Positions 47,674 to 61,179 of a stretch of DNA of 64,000 nucleotides are shown here, piece after piece; the first letter of the stretch is position 1; the number at the start of each line of letters is the position of its first letter. The notes under the pieces are model-generated. The model did no database searches. It worked only from the letters and a program-made list of their open reading frames with translations, and had not been told where the DNA came from. The stretch is taken from positions 1-64,000 of the forward strand of contig NW_026647566.1 of the NCBI RefSeq assembly GCF_950295315.1, given 5' to 3'. Made by a program: the position numbers and the translations under genes. Source of the DNA: Erinaceus europaeus. Lineage: Eukaryota > Chordata > Mammalia > Eulipotyphla > Erinaceidae.

Positions 47674-50600
47674 TCAATCCATAAATGAAGAAGTAATACA
47701 GGTAACAGAGACGTATATGTCCCTGTGTGTTTCCACTGAGTTAATGTAAATGCACTTTTATTTACTTCTTCATTTATTGATTACCTTGCCACGAGAATTT
47801 CTTTTCATTGCTAAAAAAAAGTGTCCCATCAAGGGTACCAGGTGGTGCCACATCCAGTGAAGCACTCATGTTACAATGCAGGACGAATGGCCTCAACACC
47901 CTGGTCCCCACCTGCCAGGGGAAATCTTTACAAGTGGTGCAGAAGTGCTGCAGGTGTTTCTCTCTGTGTCTCAAACTCTCTCTCCCTCCCTTCCCTCTCA
48001 ATTGCTGTCTATTTATTCCAGTGAATAATCAAGAAAATAGAAAGTAAAAAAAGAAAAAGGAAAAGGAAATATTCCACGACTTCAAATGGGCCACTCAGGA
48101 CAATGCATTCCTTGTTAAGATGCTCACAGCATTCCATATGCAGAAAGGCAAAGACACCATGTATTTTTTAACCCAGTTTTTATATTTATTTATTTATTTA
48201 TTTATTTAGGTGCTTACTCATTTTTGTCATTGATGAATTAATGTTTTACATTTGACATTGACTAAGGATCTGACACCAGCGGTCTCCAGTACCCCTAGAT
48301 GGTACTCTCCCTCTACAAAATTGATCCATTGACCTGTCCATCCATCCATCCACCCATCCATCTATCCATCCATCCATCCATCCATCCATCCATCCATCCA
48401 CCAGTAAACAAAGCTAAGTACAAAAGGAGATCTCTCCTGAATGGTGAAGACAATCAACGATGCACAGGTAGGTTGCAAAGGGGCCAGTTTGGCTGAATAG
48501 GGCAGAGGGTCTGAACCAGGGAATGTGTTGGGGCGTGTGGGTGTGGGTGGGGTGAGCCGGAGACCCTGTGAGCTGGGTCACATTAGGGGCAGGCAGGGGG
48601 TGGAAGGGGTTGCGAACAGCTGTCACTGGAGAACCATCACAAGTGCCGGAGCTGGTGAGCAGGGCACCTGGAAGAGAGGACAGACAAAGGAGAGAAGCAA
48701 AGTGCGGAGGAGAGGATAGGGGAGAGGATGGTGAGGACAGGAGAGGACAGGAGAGGACAGGAGGGGAGGGGACCTGAGAAACCTACCTGGACAAAGGCAG
48801 CATACAGATATCCAGGAAGGCAGGCAGGCATGCAGGCAGCTCTGGCCTGGGCTCCCTGGATCCCGGGCACACCTCCACCTGTCTTCTCTTGCCTGCCAGC
48901 CCTGAGGTCCCTCGTCGGTCAGCACTGTCTTCTGATCCTTCTGTCCCTCTGTGCCAGGGCCCAGGCATCTGGCGCTGTTGGCTGACCTAGTGGCAGGGCA
49001 GTTGGGCTGACCCGTGCCAGTGTGGCCAGCACAGAATGCCAGGGGCTAGGACATCACAGAGGGCTCCTGTGGTTGCTAGGCCACGGGGACCCTGCCCATC
49101 CAGTTGACCAGCAGCCATGACACCCACACTGAACTTGACCTGAGGGGTGGTGGCCAGCCACCAGAGCCAGAGCCCCAGGGCAAAGCAGGTGCTGGTCGGC
49201 CGGGCCAAGGGGCTCTGGGCAGATTGGTGTGTGTCTGGGCATGGGGCTGGCATCTGACAGCCCAGGGCTGGGGACCAAGGTCCGCCAGGCCCCTGTCCCA
49301 CCATGTGCACTGACACACAGTCTTGCTGACTGACTGACAGTCCCCGCCCCAGAGATACCCACACCAGGTCCCTGGGTGCCCTGAGCTGCCCCTGAGGGTT
49401 GGTGGGTGCCTGCGTGGACACATGCCTCCGTAATGGAGGACTCTATTAATCCCGTTGCCTACTGACAGCTGCCCTCCTGCCCCTCCTCCTCCTCTTCTTC
49501 TTCCTCCTCCTCTTCCTCCTCCTCCTCCTCCTTCTCCTCCTCCTCCTCCACCTCCACCTCCTCTTCCTCATCCTCAGATGGACTCAATCAGGGCCCTTTG
49601 CCTAGGCAAGCCAGGGCTGCTGCTCTGGCTGCTGCAGCTTCTATCCAGTGGGTGGGTGCAGGAATCTGTTCCTGTCAGTCCCTGATTCCTGGGACCTTCC
49701 ATGCCTCCAGCTCCCCCCACTCTCTAGTCCAGACCCCTCCTCAAGGATGCCCCCTTTCCCCTTGCCCTCTGTCCCCCAGCTTCCCAACTAACATCTACTG
49801 TGTGCCTCCCTGTGCAACTTTACTGCCACCAAGCTTCTGTCCTTCAGCCCTGAGGGCCCAGGGCCAGCCCAGCTGCCATCTCACCATCCAGCAGGGGGAC
49901 CTGCCCTAACCCCCTGCCACCACACCCACACACACGGCCCTGCACACACTCAGGGGCTCCCCTGCCAGTAGCCTCTCAAACAGTCTCCTTCTGCCCCCTA
50001 GTCCCCTTACAGCCTCTGCCACGGCCCCCACAGACACCTGGGCATCAGCAGCGCAGACATGCAAACAGCTCCCCTCGCCCCCACTCCATTTGCTCCAAGG
50101 TTGTCAAGAGTCTTTTTTTCATGCTGTAGGGGAGGGAGTTGAGACAGTCCAATGTCCTGGGGAGCAAGAACTGCAAACAGTCCATCTACAATGTAACATT
50201 TGGGTCTCAGGCCGCCCAATCCCTAGTGCGCTGTGCACACCTTTGACTGGCAAAACACCCCATCTGAGCGTGAGATCTGGCTGGGCTAGTGGCTCTTTCT
50301 GTGGACTAAGAGACAGACAGACAGAGTTTTCAGGTTCAAAACCTATACTTCCCAGAAGATGGTCATTCACTTCTGTAAAAAAAAAAAAAAAAAAAAAAAA
50401 AAAGGCTTTTAATTTTTTTTCCCCTGCCTGGGTAACCTGTCTGCTGCCTGTTTCAAAGTGAAAAAAGGGAAAAAAATCTTTTTTGGAGGGAAGAGGACCA
50501 AAATGCAGGCAGGTGGACTCCGTGGAGAGTGGATGGGGACTTGCTCCTGCCCTGGCACTAGAGCCCCAGCTGCTGTTCCAGGTGCTCTCTGATACCAGAG

Positions 50601-50716
50601 ATCTCCGTGTGTCGTGTCATGACACTGTCTCCAGGACTGACTCACAGGATAATGCGGCTTCAAAACGAGGCAGGTCATACTGCCTTCAAAAGTAAATCCA
50701 GGGAGTTTTGGCGGTA
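47340..50716 (+). repeat. Macrosatellite unit 15 (3377 bp)
   Basis: Short form. ATCC tract 48337-48400 (9 repeats), G-quadruplex motif 48530-48552, pyrimidine tract 49480-49575 (no extra CTC), CTCF-like sites 49888 and 49991, A-run of 27 at 50377-50403. SINE B has lost one base (GGACGAATGGCC). It lacks the TACTTTGCCATGAG and AAAAGTAAAT markers of units 13 and 14 although the flanking markers match, so it is a mosaic. Confidence 0.95.
47833..48069 (+). mobile_element. SINE B copy 15, one base shorter
   Basis: GGACGAATGGCC replaces GGACGACTGGGCC (one base lost); the tail has the common AAAAGGAAAT. Confidence 0.78.
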
Positions 50717-51050
50717 TGTCAGATGGTTAAGAGCTTGTGGCGCTCACAAAAAGAGGGGACAGGTGGAAGGATCTGGGGTCTGGCCCCCAGACCGCCACCT
50801 GCAGGGGATTCGCTTTACAGGGGGTGAAGCAGGTCTTTAGGAGCTCTATCTTTCTCTTCCACCCTGTATTTCCTCTGCTCTCTCCTTTTGTGTCTGTCAG
50901 ATGCAAGGTCAGTAAAAACAACAACAACAAAAACAATAACCACCACAGTGACCAAGCTACAAGGGCAGCGAAAGGGGAACAAATGGAGTGCAGGAGCTGT
51001 GGATTATTCGTGGCGAAGGCATCAGCTGTGGCAATAACCCCTTGAGGCAA
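50701..51050 (+). mobile_element. SINE A copy 16
   Basis: Last copy with the CAGATGGTTAAGAGC head. Confidence 0.8.
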
Positions 51051-54000
51051 TCAATCCATAAATGAAGAGGTAATACAGGTAACAGAGACGTATATGTCCC
51101 TGTGTGTTTCCACTGAGTTAATGTAAATGCACTTTTATTTACTTCTTCATTTATTGATTACTTTGCCATGAGAATTTCTTTTCATTGCTAAAAAAAAGTG
51201 TCCCATCAAGGGTACCAGGTGGTGCCACACCCAGTGAAGCACTCATGTTACAATGCAGGACGACTGGGCCTCAACACCCTGGTCCCCACCTGCCAGGGGA
51301 AATCTTTACAAGTGGTGCAGAAGTGCTGCAGGTGTTTCTCTCTGTGTCTCAAACTCTCTCTCCCTCCCTTCCCTCTCAATTGCTGTCTATTTATTCCAGT
51401 GAATAATCAAGAAAATAGAAAGTAAAAAAAGAAAAAGGAAAAGGAAATATTCCACGACTTCAAATGGGCCACTCAGGACAATGCATTCCTTGTTAAGATG
51501 CTCACAGCATTCCATATGCAGAAAGGCAAAGACACCATGTATTTTTTAACCCAGTTTTTATATTTATTTATTTATTTATTTATTTAGGTGCTTACTCATT
51601 TTTGTCATTGATGAATTAATGTTTTACATTTGACATTGACTAAGGATCTGACACCAGCGGTCTCCAGTACCCCTAGATGGTACTCTCCCTCTACAAAATT
51701 GATCCATTGACCTGTCCATCCATCCATCCACCCATCCATCTATCCATCCATCCATCCATCCATCCACCAGTAAACAAAGCTAAGTACAAAAGGAGATCTC
51801 TCCTGAATGGTGAAGACAATCAACGATGCACAGGTAGGTTGCAAAGGGGCCAGTTTGGCTGAATAGGGCAGAGGGTCTGAACCAGGGAATGTGTTGGGGC
51901 TTGTGGGTGTGGGTGGGGTGAGCCGGAGACCCTGTGAGCTGGGTCACATTAGGGGCAGGCAGGGGGTGGAAGGGGTTGCGAACAGCTGTCACTGGAGAAC
52001 CATCACAAGTGCCGGAGCTGGTGAGCAGGGCACCTGGAAGAGAGGACAGACAAAGGAGAGAAGCAAAGTGCTGAGGAGAGGATAGGGGAGAGGATGGTGA
52101 GGACAGGAGAGGACAGGAGAGGACAGGAGGGGAGGGGACCTGAGAAACCTACCTGGACAAAGGCAGCATACAGATATCCAGGAAGGCAGGCAGGCATGCA
52201 GGCAGCTCTGGCCTGGGCTCCCTGGATCCCGGGCACACCTCCACCTGTCTTCTCTTGCCTGCCAGCCCTGAGGTCCCTCGTCGGTCAGCACTGTCTTCTG
52301 ATCCTTCTGTCCCTCTGTGCCAGGGCCCAGGCATCTGGCGCTGTTGCCTGACCTAGTGGCAGGGCAGTTGGGCTGACCCGTGCCAGTGTGGCCAGCACAG
52401 AATGCCAGGGGCTAGGACATCACAGAGGGCTCCTGTGGTTGCTAGGCCACGGGGACCCTGCCCATCCAGTTGACCAGCAGCCATGACACCCACACTGAAC
52501 TTGACCTGAGGGTTGGTGGCCAGCCACCAGAGCCAGAGCCCCAGGGCAAAGCAGGTGCTGGTCGGCCGGGCCAAGGGGCTCTGGGCAGATTGGTGTGTGT
52601 CTGGGCATGGGGCTGGCATCTGACAGCCCAGGGCTGGGGACCAAGGTCCGCCAGGCCCCTGTCCCACCATGTGCACTGACACACAGTCTTGCTGACTGAC
52701 TGACAGTCCCCGCCCCAGAGATACCCACACCAGGTCCCTGGGTGCCCTGAGCTGCCCCTGACGGTTGGTGGGTGCCTGCGTGGACACATGCCTCCGTAAT
52801 GGAGGACTCTATTAATCCCGTTGCCTACTGACAGCTGCCCTCCTGCCCCTCCTCCTCCTCTTCTTCTTCCTCCTCCTCTTCCTCCTCCTCCTCCTCCTTC
52901 TCCTCCTCCTCCTCCACCTCCACCTCCTCTTCCTCATCCTCAGATGGACTCAATCAGGGCCCTTTGCCTAGGCAAGCCAGGGCTGCTGCTCTGGCTGCTG
53001 CAGCTTCTATCCAGTGGGTGGGTGCAGGAATCTGTTCCTGTCAGTCCCTGATTCCTGGGACCTTCCATGCCTCCAGCTCCCCCCACTCTCTAGTCCAGAC
53101 CCCTCCTCAAGGATGCCCCCTTTCCCCTTTCCCTCTGTCCCCCAGCTTCCCAACTAACATCTACTGTGTGCCTCCCTGTGCAACTTTACTGCCACCAAGC
53201 TTCTGTCCTTCAGCCCTGAGGGCCCAGGGCCAGCCCAGCTGCCATCTCACCATCCAGCAGGGGGACCTGCCCTAACCCCCTGCCACCACACCCACACACT
53301 CGGCCCTGCACACACTCACGGGCTGCCCTGCCAGTAGCCTCTCAAACAGTCTCCTTCTGCCCCCTAGTCCCCTTACAGCCTCTGCCACGGCCCCCACAGA
53401 CACCTGGGCATCAGCAGTGCAGACATGCAAACAGCTCCCCTCGCCCCCACTCCAGTTGCTCCAAGGTTGTCAAGAGTCTTTTTTTCATGCTGTAGGGGAG
53501 GGAGTTGAGACAGTCCAATGTCCTGGGGAGCAAGAACTGCAAACAGTCCATCTACAATGTAACATTTGGGTCTCAGGCCGCCCAATCCCTAGTGCGCTGT
53601 GCAGACCTTTGACTGGCAAAAACACCCCATCTGAGCGTGAGATCTGGCTGGGCTAGTGGCTCTTTCTGTGGACTAAGAGACAGACAGACAGAGTTTTCAG
53701 GTTCAAAACCTATACTTCCCAGAAGATGGTCATTCACTTCTGTAAAAAAAAAAAAAAAAAAAAAAAGCTTTTAATTTTTTTCCCCTGCCTGGGTAACCTG
53801 TCTGCTGCCTGTTTCAAAGTGAAAAAAGGGAAAAAATCTTTTTTGGAGGGAAGAGGACCAAAATGCAGGCAGGTGGACTCCGTGGAGAGTGGATGGGGAC
53901 TTGCTCCTGCCCTGGCACTAGAGCCCCAGCTGCTGTTCCAGGTGCTCTCTGATACCAGAGATCTCCGTGTGTCGTGTCATGACACTGTCTCCAGGACTGA

Positions 54001-54076
54001 CCCACAGGATAATGCGGCTTCAAAACGAGGCAGGTCCTGCTGCCTTCAAAAGTAAATCCAGGGAGTTTTGGCCGTA
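50717..54076 (+). repeat. Macrosatellite unit 16 (3360 bp), shortest unit
   Basis: Short form. ATCC tract 51715-51766 (6 repeats, the fewest), G-quadruplex motif 51896-51918 (one loop base changed), pyrimidine tract 52846-52941, CTCF-like sites 53254 and 53357, A-run of 23 at 53744-53766 followed by a single G. Its left part belongs with units 13-15. Its right part (CTGACGG, GCAGTGCAG, CCAGTTGC, single-G junction, GGTCCTGCTGCC) belongs with unit 18. Confidence 0.95.
51210..51447 (+). mobile_element. SINE B copy 16
   Basis: GGACGACTGGG with the common tail. Confidence 0.78.
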
Positions 54077-54410
54077 TGTCAGAGGGTTAAGGGCTTGTGG
54101 CGCTCACAAAAAGAGGGGACAGGTGGAAGGATCTGGGGTCTGGCCCCCAGACCGCCACCTGCAGGGGATTCGCTTTACAGGGGGTGAAGCAGGTCTTTAG
54201 GAGCTCTATCTTTCTCTTCCACCCTGTATTTCCTCTGCTCTCTCCTTTTGTGTCTGTCAGATGCAAGGTCAGTAAAAACAACAACAACAAAAACAATAAC
54301 CACCACAGTGACCAAGCTACAAGGGCAGCGAAAGGGGAACAAATGGAGTGCAGGAGCTGTGGATTATTCGTGGCGAAGGCATCAGCTGTGGCAATAACCC
54401 CTTGAGGCAA
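54061..54410 (+). mobile_element. SINE A copy 17
   Basis: Returns to the TTAAGGGC head; private TTTTGGCCGTATG. Confidence 0.8.
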
Positions 54411-57400
54411 TCAATCCATAAATGAAGAAGTAATACAGGTAACAGAGACGTATATGTCCCTGTGTGTTTCCACTGAGTTAATGTAAATGCACTTTTATTT
54501 ACTTCTTCATTTATTGATTACCTTGCCACGAGAATTTCTTTTCATTGCTAAAAAAAAGTGTCCCATCAAGGGTACCAGGTGGTGCCACACCCAGTGAAGC
54601 ACTCATGTTACAATGCAGGAGGACTGGGCCTCAACACCCTGGTCCCCACCTGCCAGGGGAAATCTTTACAAGTGGTGCAGAAGTGCTGCAGGTGTTTCTC
54701 TCTGTGTCTCAAACTCTCTCTCCCTCCCTTCCCTCTCAATTGCTGTCTATTTATTCCAGTGAATAATCAAGAAAATAGAAAGTAAAAAAAGAAAAAGGAA
54801 AAGGAAATATTCCACGACTTCAAATGGGCCACTCAGGACAATGCATTCCTTGTTAAGATGCTCACAGCATTCCATATGCAGAGAGGCAAAGACACCATGT
54901 ATTTTTTAACCCAGTTTTTATATTTATTTATTTATTTATTTATTTATTTAGGTGCTTACTCATTTTTGTCATTGATGAATTAATGTTTTACATTTGACAT
55001 TGACTAAGGATCTGACACCAGCGGTCTCCAGTACCCCTAGATGGTACTCTCCCTCTACAAAATTGATCCATTGACCTGTCCATCCATCCATCCACCCATC
55101 CATCTATCCATCCATCCATCCATCCATCCATCCATCCATCCACCAGTAAACAAAGCTAAGTACAAAAGGAGATCTCTCCTTGAATGAATCTCTCCTTAGG
55201 TGAAGACAATCAACGATGCACAGGTAGGTTGCAAAGGGGCCAGTTTGGCTGAATAGGGCAGAGGGGCTGAACCAGGGAATGTGTTGGGGCGTGTGGGTGT
55301 GGGTGGGGTGAGCCGGAGACCCTGTGAGCTGGGTCACATTAGGGGCAGGCAGGGGGTGGAAGGGGTTGCGAACAGCTGTCACTGGAGAACCATCACAAGT
55401 GCCGGAGCTGGCGAGCAGGGCACCTGGAAGAGAGGACAGACAAAGGAGAGAAGCAAAGTGCGGAGGAGAGGATAGGGGAGAGGATGGTGAGGACAGGAGA
55501 GGACAGGAGAGGACAGGAGGGGAGGGGACCTGAGAAACCTACCTGGACAAAGGCAGCATACAGATATCCAGGAAGGCAGGCAGGCATGCAGGCAGCTCTG
55601 GCCTGGGCTCCCTGGATCCCGGGCACACCTCCACCTGTCTTCTCTTGCCTGCCAGCCCTGAGGTCCCTCGTCGGTCAGCACTGTCTTCTGATCCTTCTGT
55701 CCCTCTGTGCCAGGGCCCAGGCATCTGGCGCTGTTGGCTGACCTAGTGGCAGGGCAGTTGGGCTGACCCGTGCCAGTGTGGCCAGCACAGAATGCCAGGG
55801 GCTAGGACATCACAGAGGGCTCCTGTGGTTGCTAGGCCACGGGGACCCTGCCCATCCAGTTGACCAGCAGCCATGACACCCACACTGAACTTGACCTGAG
55901 GGGTGGTGGCCAGCCACCAGAGCCAGAGCCCCAGGGCAAAGCAGGTGCTGGTCGGCCGGGCCAAGGGGCTCTGGGCAGATTGGTGTGTGTCTGGGCATGG
56001 GGCTGGCATCTGACAGCCCAGGGCTGGGGACCAAGGTCCGCCAGGCCCCTGTCCCACCATGTGCACTGACACACAGTCTTGCTGACTGACTGACAGTCCC
56101 CGCCCCAGAGATACCCACACCAGGTCCCTGGGTGCCCTGAGCTGCCCCTGACGGTTGGTGGGTGCCTGCGTGGACACATGCCTCCGTAATGGAGGACTCT
56201 ATTAATCCCGTTGCCTACTGACAGCTGCCCTCCTGCCCCTCCTCCTCCTCTTCTTCTTCCTCCTCCTCTTCCTCCTCCTCCTCCTCCTTCTCCTCCTCCT
56301 CCTCCACCTCCACCTCCTCTTCCTCATCCTCAGATGGACTCAATCAGGGCCCTTTGCCTAGGCAAGCCAGGGCTGCTGCTCTGGCTGCTGCAGCTTCTAT
56401 CCAGTGGGTGGGTGCAGGAATCTGTTCCTGTCAGTCCCTGATTCCTGGGACCTTCCATGCCTCCAGCTCCCCCCACTCTCTAGTCCAGACCCCTCCTCAA
56501 GGATGCCCCCTTTCCCCTTGCCCTCTGTCCCCCAGCTTCCCAACTAACATCTACTGTGTGCCTCCCTGTGCAACTTTACTGCCACCAAGCTTCTGTCCTT
56601 CAGCCCTGAGGGCCCAGGGCCAGCCCAGCTGCCATCTCACCATCCAGCAGGGGGACCTGCCCTAACCCCCTGCCACCACACCCACACACACGGCCCTGCA
56701 CACACTCACGGGCTCCCCTGCCAGTAGCCTCTCAAACAGTCTCCTTCTGCCCCCTAGTCCCCTTACAGCCTCTGCCACGGCCCCCACAGACACCTGGGCA
56801 TCAGCAGCGCAGACATGCAAACAGCTCCCCTCGCCCCCACTCCAGTTGCTCCAAGGTTGTCAAGAGTCTTTTTTTCATGCTGTAGGGGAGGGAGTTGAGA
56901 CAGTCCAATGTCCTGGGGAGCAAGAACTGCAAACAGTCCATCTACAATGTAACATTTGGGTCTCAGGCCGCCCAATCCCTAGTGCGCTGTGCAGACCTTT
57001 GACTGGCAAAACACCCCATCTGAGCGTGAGATCTGGCTGGGCTAGTGGCTCTTTCTGTGGACTAAGAGACAGACAGACAGAGTTTTCAGGTTCAAAACCT
57101 ATACTTCCCAGAAGATGGTCATTCACTTCTGTAAAAAAAAAAAAAAAAAAAAAAAAAAGGCTTTTAATTTTTTTTCCCCCGCCTGGGTAACCTGTCTGCT
57201 GCCTGTTTCAAAGTGAAAAAAGGGAAAAAATCTTTTTTGGAGGGAAGAGGACCAAAATGCAGGCAGGTGGACTCCGTGGAGAGTGGATGGGGACTTGCTC
57301 CTGCCCTGGCACTAGAGCCCCAGCTGCTGTTCCAGGTGCTCTCTGATACCAGAGATCTCCGTGTGTCGTGTCATGACACTGTCTCCAGGACTGACCCACA

Positions 57401-57470
57401 GGATAATGCGGCTTCAAAACGAGGCAGGTCATACTGCCTTCAAAAGTAAATCCAGGGAGTTTTGGCGGTA
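54077..57470 (+). repeat. Macrosatellite unit 17 (3394 bp), long-indel form
   Basis: Long form with GCTGGCGAGC. TTTA tract of 7. ATCC tract 55079-55142 (9 repeats), G-quadruplex motif 55286-55308, pyrimidine tract 56236-56331, CTCF-like sites 56644 and 56747, A-run of 26 at 57133-57158. Near 56703 it has a hybrid CACGGGCTCCCC, half of each common variant. Shares most long-form markers with unit 19. Confidence 0.95.
54570..54807 (+). mobile_element. SINE B copy 17
   Basis: Returns to GGAGGACTGGG. Confidence 0.78.
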
Positions 57471-57804
57471 TGTCAGAGGGTTAAGAGCTTGTGGCGCTCA
57501 CAAAAAGAGGGGACAGGTGGAAGGATCTGGGGTCTGGCCCCCAGACCGCCACCTGCAGGGGATTCACTTTACAGGGGGTGAAGCAGGTCTTTAGGAGCTC
57601 TATGTTTCTCTTCCACCCTGTATTTCCTCTGCTCTCTCCTTTTGTGTCTGTCAGATGCAAGGTCAGTAAAAACAACAACAACAAAAACAATAACCACCAC
57701 AGTGACCAAGCTACAAGGGCAGCGAAAGGGGAACAAATGGAGTGCAGGAGCTGTGGATTATTCGTGGCGAAGGCATCAGCTGTGGCAATAACCCCTTGAG
57801 GCAA
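57455..57804 (+). mobile_element. SINE A copy 18
   Basis: TTAAGAGC head; private GATTCACTTTAC and CTATGTTTCTC. Confidence 0.8.
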
Positions 57805-60800
57805 TCAATCCATAAATGAAGAAGTAATACAGGTAACAGAGACGTATATGTCCCTGTGTGTTTCCACTGAGTTAATGTAAATGCACTTTTATTTACTTCT
57901 TCATTTATTTATTACCTTGCCACGAGAATTTCTTTTCATTGCTAAAAAAAAGTGTCCCATCAAGGGTACCAGGTGGTGCCACACCCAGTGAAACACTCAT
58001 GTTACAATGCAGGAGGACTGGGCCTCAACACCCTGGTCCCCACCTGCCAGGGGAAATCTTTACAAGTGGTGCAGAAGTGCTGCAGGTGTTTCTCTCTGTG
58101 TCTCAAACTCTCTCTCCCTCCCTTCCCTCTCAATTGCTGTCTATTTATTCCAGTGAATAATCAAGAAAATAGAAAGTAAAAAAAGAAAAAGGAAAAGGAA
58201 ATATTCCACGACTTCAAATGGGCCACTCAGGACAATGCATTCCTTGTTAAGATGCTCACAGCATTCCATATGCAGAAAGGCAAAGACACCATGTATTTTT
58301 TAACCCAGTTTTTATATTTATTTATTTATTTATTTAGGTGCTTACTCATTTTTGTCATTGATGAATTAATGTTTTACATTTGACATTGACTAAGGATCTG
58401 ACACCAGCGGTCTCCAGTACCCCTAGATGGTACTCTCCCTCTACAAAATTGATCCATTGACCTGTCCATCCATCCATCCACCCATCCATCTATCCATCCA
58501 TCCATCCATCCATCCATCCATCCATCCATCCATCCACCAGTAAACAAAGCTAAGTACAAAAGGAGATCTCTCCTGAATGGTGAAGACAATCAACGATGCA
58601 CAGGTAGGTTGCAAAGGGGCCAGTTTGGCTGAATAGGGCAGAGGGTCTGAACCAGGGAATGTGTTGGGGCGTGTGGGTGTGGGTGGGGTGAGCCGGAGAC
58701 CCTGTGCCTGGGTCACATTAGGGGCAGGCAGGGGGTGGAAGGGGTTGCGAACAGCTGTCACTGGAGAACCATCACAAGTGCCGGAGCTGGTGAGCAGGGC
58801 ACCTGGAAGAGAGGACAGACAAAGGAGAGAAGCAAAGTGCAGAGGAGAGGATAGGGGAGAGGATGGTGAGGACAGGAGAGGACAGGAGAGGACAGGAGGG
58901 GAGGGGACCTGAGAAACCTACCTGGACAAAGGCAGCATACAGATATCCAGGAAGGCAGGCAGGCATGCAGGCAGCTCTGGCCTGGGCTCCCTGGATCCCG
59001 GGCACACCTCCACCTGTCTTCTCTTGCCTGCCAGCCCTGAGGTCCCTCGTCGGTCAGCACTGTCTTCTGATCCTTCTGTCCCTCTGTGCCAGGGCCCAGG
59101 CATCTGGCGCTGTTGCCTGACCTAGTGGCAGGGCAGTTGGGCTGACCCGTGCCAGTGTGGCCAGCACAGAATGCCAGGGGCTAGGACATCACAGAGGGCT
59201 CCTGTGGTTGCTAGGCCACGGGGACCCTGCCCATCCAGTTGACCAGCAGCCATGACACCCACACTGAACTTGACCTGAGGGGTGGTGGCCAGCCACCAGA
59301 GCCAGAGCCCCAGGGCAAAGCAGGTGCTGGTCGGCCGGGCCAAGGGGCTCTGGGCAGATTGGTGTGTGTCTGGGCATGGGGCTGGCATCTGACAGCCCAG
59401 GGCTGGGGACCAAGGTCCGCCAGGCCCCTGTCCCACCATGTGCACTGACACACAGTCTTGCTGACTGACTGACAGTCCCCGCCCCAGAGATACCCACACC
59501 AGGTCCCTGGGTGCCCTGAGCTGCCCCTGACGGTTGGTGGGTGCCTGCGTGGACACATGCCTCCGTAATGGAGGACTCTATTAATCCCGTTGCCTACTGA
59601 CAGCTGCCCTCCTGCCCCTCCTCCTCCTCTTCTTCTTCCTCCTCCTCTTCCTCCTCCTCCTCCTCCTTCTCCTCCTCCTCCTCCACCTCCACCTCCTCTT
59701 CCTCATCCTCAGATGGACTCAATCAGGGCCCTTTGCCTAGGCAAGCCAGGGCTGCTGCTCTGGCTGCTGCAGCTTCTATCCAGTGGGTGGGTGCAGGAAT
59801 CTGTTCCTGTCAGTCCCTGATTCCTGGGACCTTCCATGCCTCCAGCTCCCCCCACTCTCTAGTCCAGACCCCTCCTCAAGGATGCCCCCTTTCCCCTTGC
59901 CCTCTGTCCCCCAGCTTCCCAACTAACATCTACTGTGTGCCTCCCTGTGCAACTTTACTGCCACCAAGCTTCTGTCCTTCAGCCCTGAGGGCCCAGGGCC
60001 AGCCCAGCTGCCATCTCACCATCCAGCAGGGGGACCTGCCCTAACCCCCTGCCACCACACCCACACACTCGGCCCTGCACACACTCACGGGCTGCCCTGC
60101 CAGTAGCCTCTCAAACAGTCTCCTTCTGCCCCCTAGTCCCCTTACAGCCTCTGCCACGGCCCCCACAGACACCTGGGCATCAGCAGTGCAGACATGCAAA
60201 CAGCTCCCCTAGCCCCCACTCCAGTTGCTCCAAGGTTGTCAAGAGTCTTTTTTTCATGCTGTAGGGGAGGGAGTTGAGACAGTCCAATGTCCTGGGGAGC
60301 AAGAACTGCAAACAGTCCATCTACAATGTAACATTTGGGTCTCAGGCCGCCCAATCCCTAGTGCGCTGTGCAGACCTTTGACTGGCAAAAACACCCCATC
60401 TGAGCGTGAGATCTGGCTGGGCTAGTGGCTCTTTCTGTGGACTAAGAGACAGACAGACAGAGTTTTCAGGTTCAAAACCTATACTTCCCAGAAGATGGTC
60501 ATTCACTTCTGTAAAAAAAAAAAAAAAAAAAAAAAGCTTTTAATTTTTTTCCCCTGCCTGGGTAACCTGTCTGCTGCCTGTTTCAAAGTGAAAAAAGGGA
60601 AAAAATCTTTTTTGGAGGGAAGAGGACCAAAATGCAGGCAGGTGGACTCCGTGGAGAGTGGATGGGGACTTGCTCCTGCCCTGGCACTAGAGCCCCAGCT
60701 GCTGTTCCAGGTGCTCTCTGATACCAGAGATCTCCTTGTGTCGTGTCATGACACTGTCTCCAGGACTGACCCACAGGATAATGCGGCTTCAAAACGAGGC

Positions 60801-60845
60801 AGGTCCTACTGCCTTCAAAAGTAAATCCAGGGAGTTTTGGCGGTA
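57471..60845 (+). repeat. Macrosatellite unit 18 (3375 bp)
   Basis: Short form. TTTA tract of 5. ATCC tract 58465-58536 (11 repeats), G-quadruplex motif 58666-58688, pyrimidine tract 59615-59710, CTCF-like sites 60023 and 60126, A-run of 23 at 60513-60535 followed by a single G as in unit 16. Private: CCCTGTGCCTGGG near 58702 (net loss of one base) and GATTCACTTTAC in SINE A. Confidence 0.95.
57964..58201 (+). mobile_element. SINE B copy 18
   Basis: Private GTGAAACACTC. Confidence 0.78.
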
Positions 60846-61179
60846 TGTCAGAGGGTTAAGGGCTTGTGGCGCTCACAAAAAGAGGGGACAGGTGGAAGGA
60901 TCTGGGGTCTGGCCCCCAGACCGCCACCTGCAGGGGATTCGCTTTACAGGGGGTGAAGCAGGTCTTTAGGAGCTCTATCTTTCTCTTCCACCCTGTATTT
61001 CCTCTGCTCTCTCCTTTTGTGTCTGTCAGATGCAAGGTCAGTAAAAACAACAACAACAAAAACAATAACCACCACAGTGACCAAGCTACAAGGGCAGCGA
61101 AAGGGGAACAAATGGAGTGCAGGAGCTGTGGATTATTCGTGGCGAAGGCATCAGCTGTGGCAATAACCCCTTGAGGCAA
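60830..61179 (+). mobile_element. SINE A copy 19
   Basis: TTAAGGGC head as in copy 17, consistent with the two-unit period at this end. Confidence 0.8.
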
